Below, piece by piece: positions 1-11,634 of a stretch of 64,000 bases of DNA (its first letter is position 1; every line of letters starts with the position of its first letter). This DNA comes from Rhyacophila brunnea (taxonomy: Eukaryota; Arthropoda; Insecta; Trichoptera; Rhyacophilidae), in contig JAGYXB010001749.1 in assembly GCA_022495005.1 (NCBI GenBank), positions 2,108,001 through 2,172,000 on the forward strand, read 5' to 3'. Under the pieces are notes generated by a model, which was given only the letters and a program-made list of their open reading frames with translations, had not been told where the DNA came from and ran no database searches. The translations under genes and the position numbers were made by a program.

Positions 1-49
1 TATGCTCTAGAACATGTCAGTTGTAGAGTTGTAGATTTGTGTAAAACCT

Positions 50-511
50 CTACGAACTGCTGAAAATGTCGATATTGTAAATCAAAGTGTAGATGAAAAT
101 CCAAATCAATCTATTACTTGTCGCTCTCAAGAACTTGGACTTTCTTATGGCACTGTATGGAATATTCTTCACACAGATTTGCATTAATTGAAGTCGTATA
201 CTATTTTATACAGTATTTAGTTAACGAAAGAACTTAAACTGAATGATTATTTGGCGCGTTTAAATTTTGTTGATTGGGCTTCAGAGTAGCTTAAAATAGA
301 CCCATTATTTCATGAAAAAATCACCTTCAGCGATGAAGCTCATTTTTGGTTAAACGGCTTTATAAATAAGTAGAATTTTGTCGCATTTGGAGTAATGAAA
401 ATCCACATTATATTCTTAACTTTGGTTGTGGTTTATGGTCTGGAGATGTAATTGGACTATATATTTTTTAAAATGAAAGTGTCATTGCAGTTACTGTCAA
501 TGGAAGGGAAC
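50..511 (+). pseudogene. Tc1/mariner-superfamily transposase, N-terminal and first catalytic part (broken)
   Basis: Translation gives a helix-turn-helix-type stretch (NVDIVNQSVDENPNQSI, then SQELGLSYGTVWNILH) followed by a catalytic-core segment KITFSDEAHFWLNGF, which holds the first catalytic Asp of a DDE/DDD transposase. Further on WSGDVIGLYIF and VIAVTVNGREL can be read in a shifted frame. At least four in-frame stops and one frameshift are visible, so it is dead. The gene is interrupted after VTVNGREL and resumes near 1293. The wording matches the insect Tc1/mariner-like group whose second motif is WFQQDGATCHT. The 5' end may lie outside the window. The family call is from remembered motifs, not an alignment. 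Confidence 0.8.
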
Positions 512-895
512 TCAGAAATAATGGGAACTGAAATACTTAACGGGTTAGGCGATAGCAGGTAACCGACTCGAGTAAGGAAGAAACCGGGTTAAACTTACAC
601 ACGTGTCAAGAATACGTTTTACGGCGAATACTGAAAACTGCTCTCGGCTTATGCATCTACGATCATTTAATGTTGGTGTATTACATACACTATTGCAAGT
701 CCACAATGCGTGCTTCATTTTCGTAGGACACTCACACATTCAAAACCCTGCATCAAGATGCGGCGTATTGAATATAGCCTATCGGTATTCTATTTATTAT
801 CTGTTCTGTGGTCAATGGCTAATGGAGTAATTCGGGTGAGGAGGTATCCGTTAAAGCCAAAAGTCCGTTATGTGAAAACACAAACAAAGTCCTGT
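512..895 (+). repeat. Unclassified repeat inserted in the transposase relic; second copy at 62.88-63.17 kb
   Basis: This stretch begins AGAAATAATGGGAACTGAAA and contains CACGTGTCAAGAATAC, a GCTCTCGGCTTATGCA stretch, ACACTATTGCAAGTC and TTCATTTTCGTAGGACACTC. The same ordered words occur near the right edge of the window (62880-63170), same orientation. It sits between the two halves of the Tc1/mariner-type transposase, so it arrived after that element. I do not recognise a protein in it. Confidence 0.6.
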
Positions 896-1292
896 TTATT
901 TAGTTATTTAAAAAAACAAAAACATTGTGAACATTACAAATCTAAATTCAAGACGTACACAACATGAGATTTACATTATAACAAATAATATTACCCTCAC
1001 AAGAGAGAAGAAGAGAATATATAAAATTAAAATAAAAAAAAACATAGGTACTAAAACAATAGTCAATGCGCTCCCCAAAGACGTAGACATTTTCAGTGAC
1101 GTGCTATGTATTTTGTATTCGAAATTTTATTTTTCTGTCTGCAATTGTACCTTTTATGTTTTTTTATTATTATATCTTTTCTTCTTTAATGTGAGGGTAA
1201 TATTTGTTATAATGTAAATTTCATGTTGTGAACGTCTTGAATTTAGATTGCTTATGTCCACAATGTTTTGTTTTCTTAAGTAAATAAAGAAA
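896..1292. repeat. Two LINE 3' ends arranged tail-out as an inverted pair
   Basis: From 896 to about 1080 the sequence is the reverse complement of a LINE 3' UTR (AACATTGTGAACATTACAAA ... ACAACATGAGATTTACATT ... TACCCTCACAAG). From about 1090 to 1292 the same UTR appears in forward orientation and ends in a TAAATAAAGAAATAAATAA tail. The family recurs at 11.9, 22.2, 30.2 and 32.8 kb. The pair forms a long imperfect palindrome centred near 1085. Likely origins are two insertions or a twin-priming type inversion; I cannot decide between them. Confidence 0.7.
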
Positions 1293-1412
1293 TAAATAAT
1301 TTTCTTCTGGACGATATACCTATTATGGTTCGAACAAGATGGTGCAACATGCTATACAAGTCGTGATACAATCAACTTATTGAGAGAAAAGTTCAGTAGG
1401 TATATATATATT
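1293..1412 (+). pseudogene. Tc1/mariner-superfamily transposase, second catalytic part (continuation)
   Basis: The frame reads FFWTIYLLWFEQDGATCYTS followed by RDTINLLREKFSR. This is the block with the second catalytic Asp (QDGATCYT; family form QDGATCHT) and it continues the transposase broken at about 511. After AGTAGGTATATATATA the similarity stops; the C-terminal third, with the third acidic residue, is missing. Confidence 0.75.
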
Positions 1413-2143
1413 TTATTATTAATTGATAACTTTTTATTATTTTTTTATAATAAATAATAATATTAATAATATAAAGTCAATAATTCCACGAGCTCCATGT
1501 AAAGTTTCCAATAATGTTTACCCTGTCGCGGTCGATACAACATTTCCATTAGTCCACATGCTCCCCAAAAGTTTGGCAAGTAATGCCAAGCCGCACGTAC
1601 CAAACGGCCTACAACTTTGGATTATAAACACTTTGAGGGCCTGCCCCTAATGCAAAAAATTAATAACACAACACTCATAAATATAATGTGGGTTAGGTAT
1701 TTGAATATTTTTAATAAAAACACATGTGTGCTCGTCTGATAACTAATATAGTTTGTTTTAAGTATAACTCGATAACCAAGGGTTATGAGTTATGATAAAT
1801 AATATACTGACTTAACTTCTGAAAATAAAAAAAACCATTAGAAATGAGTCTTTATATGAATTTATATTAGCTGAGCTCTATTATCAACACCACTAATATG
1901 AAGACAATGTTACTTTGGAATCTATAAATATCTGAAATCTATCCTCAAAATTCCTTGGAATAACCGGGTGACAATTAATGTTGAAGTTATCAATCGAATG
2001 GGAAAAGACAAAATGGTATCAAAACCAGAAAACTACAATACCTCGGCCACATTATGAGAGGACAAAAGTACAGCTTTCTCCAACTTTTCATCCAAGGAAA
2101 AATCAACGATAAACGTAGCAGGGACGACGCCGCATTTCGTGGC
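1413..2143. other. No recognisable gene
   Basis: AT-rich sequence with a (TA)n run just before it and scattered short words. I see no reading frame, RNA gene or repeat boundary I can support. Confidence 0.5.
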
Positions 2144-2147
2144 TTAA

Positions 2148-2507
2148 GAGCATATTACTTCAGTGAAACGGCAAATAATTTTAGGTGCGACGAAATTTCG
2201 GACTCGCTGTCAATCGGAGAGCGATAGTCGAGCCATGAACACGTCAATTTGTTTTGTGATGGCGTCGGGGGAATTAATTCTTAAATCGTGTAAAGATGAC
2301 TAACAAACGTTACCCATTTACTTGACAAAGAAAACATGGTAATGAATATATTATTATTATTACTAATAGAACAATACACATAACATTAAATGGGCGCATG
2401 TTGATTTTTTATGACAAATTATGTTTTGTTCTGCACGCGTCGTTTGCACAATCTTCGCGTCGCGTAGTCACGATCGTTTTAGACCGGGCCCCAGCTGAAA
2501 TATAGCC
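2148..2507. mobile_element. TTAA-flanked non-autonomous element (piggyBac-like target), copy D1
   Basis: The copy lies between TTAA at 2144-2147 and TTAA at 2508-2511. The left end GAGCATATTACTTCAG and the reverse complement of the right end GGCTATATTTCAG are alignable imperfect inverted repeats. The second copy at 22950-23330 is also TTAA-bounded and shares long blocks (GTGAAACGGCAAATAATTTT, CTTAAATCGTGTAAAGAT, TTTTATGACAAATTAT). TTAA is the duplicated target of piggyBac and Kolobok elements. No transposase is present. Assignment to piggyBac is inference. Confidence 0.65.
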
Positions 2508-2511
2508 TTAA

Positions 2512-3440
2512 GAAACTCTGTGATTGGTACGAGCCCAGCTCCACTTAACTGTTCCGGGTAACAGATGACAAAGCTAAGATCAATCTGATGGTGGCCGAGC
2601 TCTACTAAGGATGGCACAATAAGAAGATGAATGACTGAAGTCATATTAACATGAGTTAGAACCTTTTTAGATAGGCTCTTAGTACTCCGTTGCCTGTTAG
2701 TATTAGTTCTATATGAGTTCGTGTAATGTTGATTATATAATATTTAAAATAACATAGTAAATAATTATTGACTTAGAGCCTTTTTTGTAAAAAAAAGTAT
2801 CAGGGTCGCAAAAGGCTAAGAAGCAATCTCGACTTGGGTAGAAATCTGTAACTAGGTATATTTAGTTAGTATAAAAGCCATAAGGAACAGAGAATCGTCA
2901 TGGCTGGTCGACTGTTCCCAGTAGCCGGCAGTCACAGACGACCCATATCACGTAATTGCTGCATGCATCGCAAAAGGTGAACTCCTGTATTAATTATTTG
3001 TATTATTAGTTGTTACTTCTCATTATGATAGTTGAGAGATTAATTATCTCCTATATATTATTATCCTACAGCTTTTACCGTTTTTGTGAGCGATTGTGTG
3101 CCTTATTCGTTATGTCCGATGGGTTCAAACATCAAACACACTAATTAAATGTTCTTAATTCAAAACGGTCGAATAGAGTGTGAAAGAAAGGGTTTTCAGA
3201 ATTTAAGTTATCTTGCGATGTAATATTGATGTTTCTCTAAAGCTTTCCCGCACGATACGTCACTTTATTGACAATACATATTAATTGGGAATTTATTTTT
3301 TCAATGCGTTTGCAACACTGCACAAAGAGATTTAAAAATATGGCCGCCGCGTATTTACGTTTTCACAATCGGTAAACATAATATTAATATTAGAAGTGAT
3401 TTAATTTGTTTTAAGTTAAGTTTCTATCTACCACTCTGTT
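2512..3440. other. No recognisable gene
   Basis: Mixed AT-rich sequence with no reading frame or repeat boundary I can support. Confidence 0.5.
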
Positions 3441-3608
3441 CGGCTCATTTATATTTATGTTTTAAAACGTGTTTTCACTAATATTAAAACATTTGTGATA
3501 CACTATTCTCAAGCAAATTGACTGGATACACCGGTTCATTTGTGTTTATATTTTTAAGCGTATTTTACTAATATTAAAACTATTCTCAATCAAATTGACT
3601 GGATACAC
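3441..3608. repeat. Tandem duplication, two units of about 91 and 77 bp
   Basis: Unit 1 (3441-3531) runs from CGGCTCATTTATATTTATG to AATTGACTGGATACAC. Unit 2 (3532-3608) runs from CGGTTCATTTGTGTTTATA to the same AATTGACTGGATACAC. Shared internals are ACTAATATTAAAAC and CTATTCTCAA. The units differ by a roughly 14-bp deletion and point changes, so the duplication is not recent. Confidence 0.75.
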
Positions 3609-4228
3609 ATAATATTATAAGTGATTCAAATGTTTTGTAATGTTTCATCCGTCTGAATGACAAGGGAAAGTTTTTGAATAACTAATTTAACACTGCACAT
3701 CGACTCGATGTGTCAAAAATCCCAACTTTTAAATATCGTCGCACTAATGAGGTAGGTAGGTACTGCAGCTGTCATTATTATTTAATTTTCACCATTCTGC
3801 TCTGCGTATTAATGTTATTAATAATGTAATTTTGCATTGAACTACCTACATACAATGACATTATCTGTGATATTTTGTTTTTAGTTTAACTTTTATTAGG
3901 TACCCATCGCTTTGCTGAAGATTTGTTACATATTATAGTATGAATGTGGGACGATTACTGATATTCGTAGTATGTATACCTAGATAATAATTATAATTCA
4001 AATAAATTAAGTATGACGCAATAGTTCAAATTATTAAATAGGTATCTTTTCGTTAAAGTTAGGCGATTGATAGCGGAATAATATTATTATACATGTTTCA
4101 CAGGAATCTACCTTATCGACCGCTAGAAACTATGATCACACGTATATTATCTACGGTCACACCAGTACGATACCAATACGCTAAGATAGGGACTCTGAAC
4201 TGATTTCATTAGATATTATATTTTTTTG
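3609..4228. other. No recognisable gene
   Basis: AT-rich sequence; nothing I can support. Confidence 0.5.
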
Positions 4229-4440
4229 ACTATGTCCGATTGGAGTGGAGTTTTTATTAACAGATTTTTTTTGTTTTTACGATAAATAGATAGATGTTAG
4301 CCACTCGGTTAACCTATTCGGTCCATACTCTGACTCCAAACACACACTGAAAAGCAATATATGTATTGGTCAGGTCCAGGATTCGAACCTGGCCCCACGA
4401 CATTATAAGCCGACGTGTTAGCCACTCAGTCATCGTGGGC
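4229..4440 (-). mobile_element. tRNA-derived SINE, family 1, diverged copy
   Basis: On the minus strand the copy starts GCCCACGATGACTGAGTGGC (box A region) and has a box-B-like GGTTCGAATCC, then a body with TTCAGTGTGTGTTTGGAGTC, ATAGGTTAACCGAGTGGC and a tail towards lower coordinates. Other copies are at 11393, 35132 and 41231. The split polymerase III promoter and the tRNA-like head define the class. This is the most diverged of the four. Confidence 0.8.
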
Positions 4441-4499
4441 TTAAAAAAACCTGACTGAATGAGAACCGAAGGGTTTTTTTAGAAACCCAATCTCTAATG

Positions 4500-4945
4500 G
4501 AACTGTCAGAAAATTCTCGGTGTCCACCCGAATTCCGGAGTGGTGTAGGTCATGACTGGGGAGGGCTGATAGGGCTCTAGCCTGGGGGCCCGGACTGTGG
4601 GGGGCCCGGCATGTCGGGTTGATCAGATAAGTGAGATAAACACGCATCATAAATTAGCTTTAGTATTAAAAAAAGTCGCGTGCGGCGCTATTATACTTCA
4701 TGGCCATGAACATTTTCAATTATATAATTGTATATGTTGTGATACTCGACAGCTTCATTTTTAAAGTAGATGTATTAAAAATCGCCAATAATTCACTTTA
4801 TAAGTACCTTTAATTTTAACTAAAACACAATTTGAACAACGTTGATGTAGTGTTTCACACTGCCTTTAATATTAGCGGTAGGTAGGGGGCCCGCCAAATA
4901 ATCTAGCCCGAGGGCCCGTTTCAGGATGTGGGGGCCATGGTGTAG
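4500..4945 (-). repeat. GC-rich unclassified repeat, family P, minus copy
   Basis: Two blocks recur in the same order on the plus strand at 40545-40995. One (4857-4945) has GGGCCC-type runs and CCATGGCCCCCACATCCTGA on the minus strand. The other (4500-4680) has GACTTTTTTAATA, ACTTATCTG and CCAGGCTAGAGCCCTATCAG on the minus strand. The apparent 69-aa frame here is a by-product of the repeat: a similar translation (QARALSA) appears in the other copy. Class unknown. Confidence 0.6.
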
Positions 4946-6827
4946 GTACACTGAATTCAATAGACAGAAGACCGATAAACGAGAAATTAGCTGTGTTGTG
5001 TTGAGTAGGTTTGTGTATAATTTAAATTTAATGCAATAATACTTTTTTTGTCAATTTTCAATTAATATTTTGAAAAGAGCGACTACACCCACTACAGTCG
5101 GTGGTGGTGTAAATCAAAAGAACATTTTTTTTCAGTGGAATTCGGCATAAATATCGTAGCTCTCTAGGTAGACCAAGCGTGTAGCACAGCCGATATTATT
5201 TGAGTAATGTTTTAATATACTAGGCGCACATGTCCAGCAAGGTCGCTGTTATTCACTTCCAATCCGCCAGTCGCTGATGACACGCTCAACGGTTACCGCC
5301 ACTATGCCTCCAATTTAATAAAAACTAGGAGAAACTGTACAAATATACCGCCGTGTATTGTGAAAATATGTAAAATAGTATATGAAGAAGAAAAAGAGCC
5401 TATGGGACTAATTTACATTCTCCTGCTTGGGCTCCCCCCAATATTAAATCTTGAGTGCGCCACTGTATATACCTACCTATTCAATTCAGTATTATTATCA
5501 CCATCATCCTGGACTAATTAACTGTTAGATGAAGTTCTCTCCAACCTAATTCTAGAGTGCGTAGGTACATATTAATATATAACATATTTTGTGATACGTT
5601 GTATTGACTTTCAAAGTGTTGCTCAGGCTTTCCAAGTAGCACCGAGAAGTACCGATCAGTGTTACATATAAAACTGTTTGAAATCGGACCCACTGAGGTA
5701 AATTATTATTTTAATGTGGTGATAAAAATAACTATTTTCACTCCTAATCGGAGCATTTCAAAGCATGCAGGGTAGTTTTCACAAAATCTCTTTGGATAAA
5801 TAGTTGTTGGCCATTTTTCAAACTATCAAATGGAAACTACGCACCATCAACGCATATATTATAATTTTTATTAGATTTTCTTCGCAATTTTATTAAAATC
5901 CAACATCATGTCATTATGACGAAAAGCTGTCTGCAAGACCTAGCGAGTCAGACTGGCGAGAGCCAGCTGGCTCAGCTAGTTATTAAATTAATACTCTATA
6001 GTCAGACTACGTAATTACGAGTTGCAGTGTTAGCTAGCAATTTCATTTTTTTGTTTGAGCTAAATTGATAATAATGCGACGGATTGATATCCAGGGGATA
6101 GTGAAGTTGTGATAGAACCTCCCAGTTCTAATTTTGAAACAGTAACATAATCGTGGTAAAGAATTATCCTATTTCTGTTAATTATTATTAATTAAAATAA
6201 TTCTGAACGTCCCAATTATATTCGTTATAATTATTCCGCACTGCTAAGTAAATAGACACTGTTTATTTATAAATTATGTCAAAACAATCCAACAATTTTA
6301 AGCTATATAAGAGAAAATGTGGTTTAAAACTTAGGTTCTCATTTCACAAAAGCCAAAAACACTTATTTTTACTTAACAAGATAGTATTAAAGTAATTTTT
6401 ACGAGAATAAAGATTGAACAAGAATTAAATTTGTTGTTTCATAGCCAATAAATAAAACATACCGTAATGCTTAAACCATTGAATGTAAAAAAATCACTAA
6501 AATATTATATCTTAATTTCCAAGCAAATCTTGTGAAATATTCTAATATTTTTATGAGAAGTTTTAAGCTATTTGCGAAATCCAAAAAATGCTAGATTTAA
6601 CGTCGCATGCCAGACGAAAACTATGCAAGCTAGGTGTATATTAAAAATGCAGGATGTTGCTGGAAAAATGCGAAGTTGGTGACGCTGCATGGAAACAATC
6701 ATCAAGAACTATGTTGAGCTCGTCAAAAGACTAAAGATTGAGAATGCAGCATTTTTTTCATTGAGGATATCATTTCCCTTAAATGAACATAAAGCCGGTC
6801 GCCTCTTGATCGTCGAAATTTGAAATA
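4946..6827. other. No gene; one short probable RTE LINE tail at 5490-5553
   Basis: Mostly AT-rich filler. At 5490-5553 the minus strand reads a WRELHLTV-like end followed by a stop and a GATGATGGTGATAATA tail, like the RTE ends at 18.0 and 43.6 kb. Near 5450 GTGCGCCACTG looks like one end of a CAGTGGCG-type terminal inverted repeat with no visible partner. Confidence 0.4.
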
Positions 6828-7416
6828 CAGTCGAACTTGGTTATTACGAGGAAGATGGGACCGACTGAATTTGCTCGTTATAAGCGTTATTCGTTATATC
6901 AGAGAATAGGTACTTTTAAATGAGTCACATAACACAAAAAGTCGAAGAAAAAAAATCTGAAGACCATCGTAAAAATCCCCGAAACAAGCATGGCATTCAT
7001 AAACTACAAAAGAAGTTGTTTGTTGTAATAAACGCTAGAAGGTACCTACTGACTTCACAAACATTGGATTTTTTACTTATTTCAACCATATGCGTGGATG
7101 CTTTTTCAATATTGTCGGCGAAAACACCAATTATACTTAGACACTGAACTAGTGTCATAAACGTAATGCGATCCCGGCGGCATCCTGGCCGGTCGGATTT
7201 TATTGCTTAGGGTCGAAATGTTTTTAAACGATCGATATATTAATAGTTTTTAGAAAAATTTTGAAGATATTTTAGCTCGGTATATCCGATAAGTTGCTCG
7301 TTGTAACAGTGAATAAATGTATGGAGACAATCATGAACTAAAATGTCAATGAATGTTTCCTCATAGCATCCGAGATCTCGCTATGTCCGAGATCGTAATA
7401 ACCGAGTTAGCGAATT
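6828..7416. mobile_element. Degenerate pogo/Tigger-like non-autonomous element
   Basis: Starts after a TA (6826-6827) with CAGTCGAACTTGGTTATTAC. Near 7390-7416 the reverse complement reads TTCGCTAACTCGGTTATTAC, the same motif with a decayed outer end. CAGTCGAACxxxGTTAT is the usual pogo-group terminus. Internal variants (CTCGTTATAAGCG, CTCGTTGTAACAG) look like subterminal repeats. No transposase remains. Confidence 0.6.
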
Positions 7417-8287
7417 ACGCAAGATATACGTAATTGGGACATTCTAAATTATTTTTTAAGAACATTTTCTAAGAAAACAGAGACAGAGTTCAACTTTGCA
7501 GGATGCAACAATGCAATCGTACCTAAAAGACATGGATGTAGGGCTGTAACGCCTATTTATATGCAATAAATGAAACACATAAATAATACCGAAAACTCGT
7601 ATAAGTAAAAAGCGTGATTCGACTACGGAATTATATGATTTTTTCATATCAGGGGCTGTTCAATTTGATGAAAGAAAATCCCCGAAAGGGCTGGCGTATG
7701 ACATTTATTTTACGTTCATTTTATTTACTTATTAGCTTGCTGGGAAAATCGTTGTCTTAGCGAGAAATAAAAACAAAGGCGGAATGTAATATTGAGAAAG
7801 TACCCAACTATTTCCTTTGTGATCTCAGATAAAAATAAACTTAGCCCAATTCCTTCTTAGCCCCAGTATGTCCTGTAAACGTCTAAAATTAAGAATTTTG
7901 AATGTTTTTGATCAATCCATTGAATTAGTGGGAAATATATATAACGAGATTTCAATAAGGACACAACTCAAATTTTTAAGGTTTTGAGTTAATAATGCCA
8001 TTCGATGTAAAACGGAATTATCTTTACAATTCAGAAAAATGAGTCAAAAATTTCTTCAATGTGTCATAAAAAAAAACCATTCTGACATTAATCATTAATT
8101 CAGTTATATACTGGAATTTCTGAGTTAATTCCTTATTAAATTGTAAAATTTAAATTATAAAAACACACATTTTCCCCAAAATCAAGGCTTTAAAATTAAA
8201 ATGAGAATTTTTTGCAAAAAAATCTAAAGCAAGGAACAAGGTATTTTGAGTTGTTTCCTTATTGAAATAAATGATAACGATATAAAC
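7417..8287. other. No recognisable gene
   Basis: AT-rich sequence with short frames only; nothing I can support. Confidence 0.5.
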
Positions 8288-8690
8288 CATTCCTTTTTCC
8301 GATTAAGCTTCAGATAACCTACTTAATTAAGTACGACAAATTTGACTAGTAGTTCTTACAATCAATGCACTTATGATGTCGGCTATCGGTTTTTGTATAT
8401 TAAATCATGGTAGGTATCAAATAAATGCCTTAATTACTAACCGACGTCCTGATCACTCCAAATTTTGAGTTTTTAACATATTACTCATAATTTAAGAAAT
8501 TAGTAAAATTTGTCGTAATTAAGTAGGATGGCCGTAACTTAATCGGAAAATCAGATTGGCGCGAATCCAGTGGTTGGTCGAGTATCGTCTTCTTTTTTCT
8601 TTCAAAAAAGATTTTTTTCTAGTGGGTATAATATACATGAGATGCTTTCAAATTTTGTGTGTTAAATAATTATTATGTATTATTTGTCAT
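8288..8690. mobile_element. Family T element, copy T1 (diverged, no clear tRNA-like part)
   Basis: Shares with the other T copies the words ACTACTTAATTAAGTACGAC-type flank, AACCGACGTC followed by GATCACTCCAA, a TATCGGTTTTTGTATATTAA stretch and the terminal AAAGATTTTTTTCTAGTGG with TATAATATACATGAGATG. The TTCCGATTAAG words near 8298 and 8545 are inverted relative to each other, making an internal foldback. It lacks a convincing tRNA-like module. Confidence 0.6.
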
Positions 8691-10094
8691 TATTATGCTC
8701 TATTTTTTCTATATGAGATATCAACAGTCAATTTAAACTGAAAATAAAATAATATTTTGGTATGTCATGGTTATAGGAGAAAATATTGACAATTTTATTA
8801 ATTAGTAATTTTATATACTTAGTAAAATATATTCAGTAAATTTTGTATTAACATATCGTAATACATGAACGAATCTCTCTTGAGAATGACCTATGCGATG
8901 AGCCCTAAACGTCGAAAAAAATGAGGAAGAACAAGCGGTAAAACTCCAAAAATCCACTACGATAACAAACAACCGTGAAAGTCACAAACATTATGCATAT
9001 TTTATGTTGGTTTGTTTAATATATTACTTGCTGTCTATAACTACACTCTATAGGAGCAAATATGTTGTAGTGTGAGATTTGCTATTTGGTAGTGGAAAAT
9101 AAAATTGGTATAGTGAAAAATTTAAATTTCAAAAAAAAAAATAATAATACATAGATATAATTTATTTATTGAAAATAGTTTGTAAATGTGTTTCAAATAT
9201 TTGCCTACCCCACATGCAATTTTGTTAGATGAGAAATAATTCTTATATCTATCCTATGCTCGTATGTAGGTATTATGATTATCAAAAGATTCATTTTTTC
9301 CCATTCAAATATTAAGCGAATGAAACCGATTCTGATTGATTGAGTTGGAACCTATAAGGGGAGTAGGTAGTTGTTATTTGTTTAGTCAACTACTTCCGTT
9401 ATTATTTTATATTCAGACGGTTGCTTTTGTATGTGACATATGTTATTGTATGGGCAGTGTTGAAGGAAAACACGCGTTGGTATTTATATAGGTTTGTATT
9501 TTATTTAAATGGCACAAATACACTAGTGGTATTACACAGCGGATAGCATGAAGTTATAATATTAAACTAAGTTTTACGTGTAAAGGTTTATTGTGATCCT
9601 TTTAACTTGATAATTTAAAAAAAGGCTGAGTGCTCTTGTAACCACTACATATTATATTGAAGGTCTCTAGACAACTATCATTTCCGACTCGCCATTGTCT
9701 ATGCTCTAAACATGAGCATAGACAATAACGTGTCAGTTGTAGAGTTTTTTAAATCCACTAGAAACCTTGTACTGTTTTGAGTTATCGCTCAAATTATAAT
9801 GCATTATTAAATGAAATAAAATTGAAAAATTACTATCTGCAAACAAGCATCGCATCTAAATGGTTTTTGTAAAATACGTTCAACGAACTTTACGGCAAAA
9901 TGTTCCACAAACATCGTTGTAAATAATCTGCATCTATTTTAAAACTGGCTGCATTTATTTATGTTAAAAATACGTAGTAACTCTATTTTATTATTAAATC
10001 TTTATCTATATAATGACATAATAATAATTATTGTTTTTCTTCTAGATGCCTTTATGTATACCTCGCATTTACTATCGAGATTTCTTTAAGGAAT
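8691..10094. other. No gene; MITE-like fragment near 9.70 kb
   Basis: AT-rich. At 9696-9755 CTATGCTCTAAACATGAGCA and GTGTCAGTTGTAGAGTTTTT repeat words seen at position 1-33, suggesting the same element end. Nothing else is supportable. Confidence 0.4.
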
Positions 10095-10401
10095 TTGGCA
10101 CGCAAACTACTTGATGCTAGTCAAATAAAAATTGTGCCGGCTGAGAAAAATGTCTTATTGAAAACCGTTTATCTACCCGCATCGGGTATTACTAATTTAA
10201 ATGCGGCCAGGGCCTATGAAACCACCTTGCAAAAACCCTGGAAAATTCTTTGTAGCGCAAGGCGGTGGTGGTTCTGATGAATATTTTGTCGTATTCATTG
10301 GGAACTGAGAACTGCGATTTATAGCCGAGTTTTTCCCATGGTAAAAGTATGTCGCATAGGGCTAATATTTTGAGCATATACGAGTACTTATCCTATCTTA
10401 T

Positions 10402-10870
10402 ATGACTGCAATCACTGAATCTGAAAGGCATGAATTATCATTATATGTCACCATTTATAATTTTGATTCTTTTATTACATCAATACAGAAATTAAAAAGT
10501 GCATCTCTTCCGGTCTCGTTTGCCATGGTCCCCGGAAGGTATCGAATTTCCGCATCTGCCATCTGTAATATAAAGTTTAGATTGTGCCGCTCCTTGCTAA
10601 AAATTGGACAATCTAGGAGTAAATGTAGGACGTCCTGGTCGCTTCCGTCGACGCATGGGCATTTTCCGTCAGATGTTATTTTAAATCGGTGCAGGTATGC
10701 TCGCATGACTCCGTGACCTGTAAGGATCTGAGTCATCTCAAAACATAGACCCTTGTGCACCCTAACGTCTCGTACTGCTGAAATGAAGGTAAAAACTTTC
10801 TGGTCAACTCTCCTGGCGAAGAGTTTAAGTATCGTGAGTTCCATTCGTTGTTCACCATATGTGAAATTGT
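10402..10870 (-). pseudogene. LINE ORF2 C-terminal fragment (R1-like)
   Basis: The minus-strand frame covers about 137 residues: a start YGEQRMELTILKLFARR, then TQILTGHGVMRAYLHRF, then KCPCVDGSDQDVLHLLLDCP and IFSKERHNLN, ending in DVIKESKL and a stop. The GHG....YL.RF stretch followed by a C-C-H-C knuckle is typical of the C-terminus of R1/LOA-type non-LTR retrotransposons, after the RT and any RNase H domain. The upstream RT is missing; similarity stops near 10870. The low-coordinate side (10095-10400) may be related but I cannot show it. Confidence 0.75.
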
Positions 10871-11392
10871 AATTTTCGCGTAGCTCAGAGGAAATTTAAT
10901 AATTATTGGTTATATCATAACTTTATTAACATGCGATTTGAAACCCCCGCCAATATCTAAAATATGATATATTTGGCATGTCCAAGCGCTGGATAAATGA
11001 AGCCCAAATTGCGGACATATAATATATTTGTTTGGGATAATATTTTATGAACTTTACTGACCGATGGTTATAAATAGACCACTGCAAGGGAGATTATAAA
11101 TCTTTAATCGGACGCACATACATGTTGGTCGCGCAAGGGGATCGTAATTTGATTTACAGGTATGGCATAGCGAAAGTACCTTCTGAAAGATTTTTTTTGC
11201 AATATTGTGGGGTAGCGATAGGGGTTGCATTGATAGCATATCCAGAATAAAACGTGTCAGCCGGAAAATTCCTATTAATACGAAATCATGTATATATGTT
11301 TCTTTCTGCGGGTTTATTAGTAATTTACAGTTGTCTTTATGTGGCGCATTCTTTACTAATCTTAACATTAAAAGGTTCTCCACATCTTCTTT
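10871..11392. other. No gene I recognise
   Basis: A minus-strand frame of 109 codons lies at 11054-11383 but resembles no family I know. The words TTGCATTGATAGCATATCCA near 11225 also occur in similar form near 58.15 and 62.77 kb, so part of this is repeat sequence. Confidence 0.4.
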
Positions 11393-11634
11393 CGACCATG
11401 TCCGATCCTAATAGGATCATATGGACCTCCACAGAGTGGAGGTTTGTATTGACAGATTTTTTTTTCTTTTTACTAGAAATGGATGTCAGCCACTTGCTCA
11501 ACCTATTAGGTCCATACTCTGACTCATACACAAATTGAAAAACAATATGTGTACTTGTCAGACCCAAGATTCGAACCTGGGACCCTCGACTCTATAGGCC
11601 GGCGTTTAAGCCACGCGGCCATCGTGGGTGTCTA
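11393..11634 (-). mobile_element. tRNA-derived SINE, family 1
   Basis: On the minus strand: head CACCCACGATGGCCGCGTGG, box B CAGGTTCGAATC-type, body with TTGTGTATGAGTCAGAGTAT, GACCTAATAGGTTGAGCAAG and TGGCTGACATCCATTTC, and end CCTCCACTCTGTGGAGGTCC with TAGGATCGGACATGGTCG. Length about 240 bp. It is close in sequence to the plus-strand copies at 35132 and 41231. The CCTCCAC...GTGGAGG end forms a small hairpin shared by three copies. Confidence 0.88.

Noticed and set aside
4441..4650. 69-codon minus-strand protein
   Set aside because: It is a translation of repeat P; the other copy has only a few residues in common and different flanks.
10095..10377. Extension of the R1-like LINE fragment to 10095
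   Set aside because: Frames on both strands are short and I could not tie them to LINE motifs.
11054..11383. 109-codon minus-strand frame
   Set aside because: No motif I recognise, and it abuts a SINE; part of it overlaps a repeat word also seen at 58.1 and 62.8 kb.
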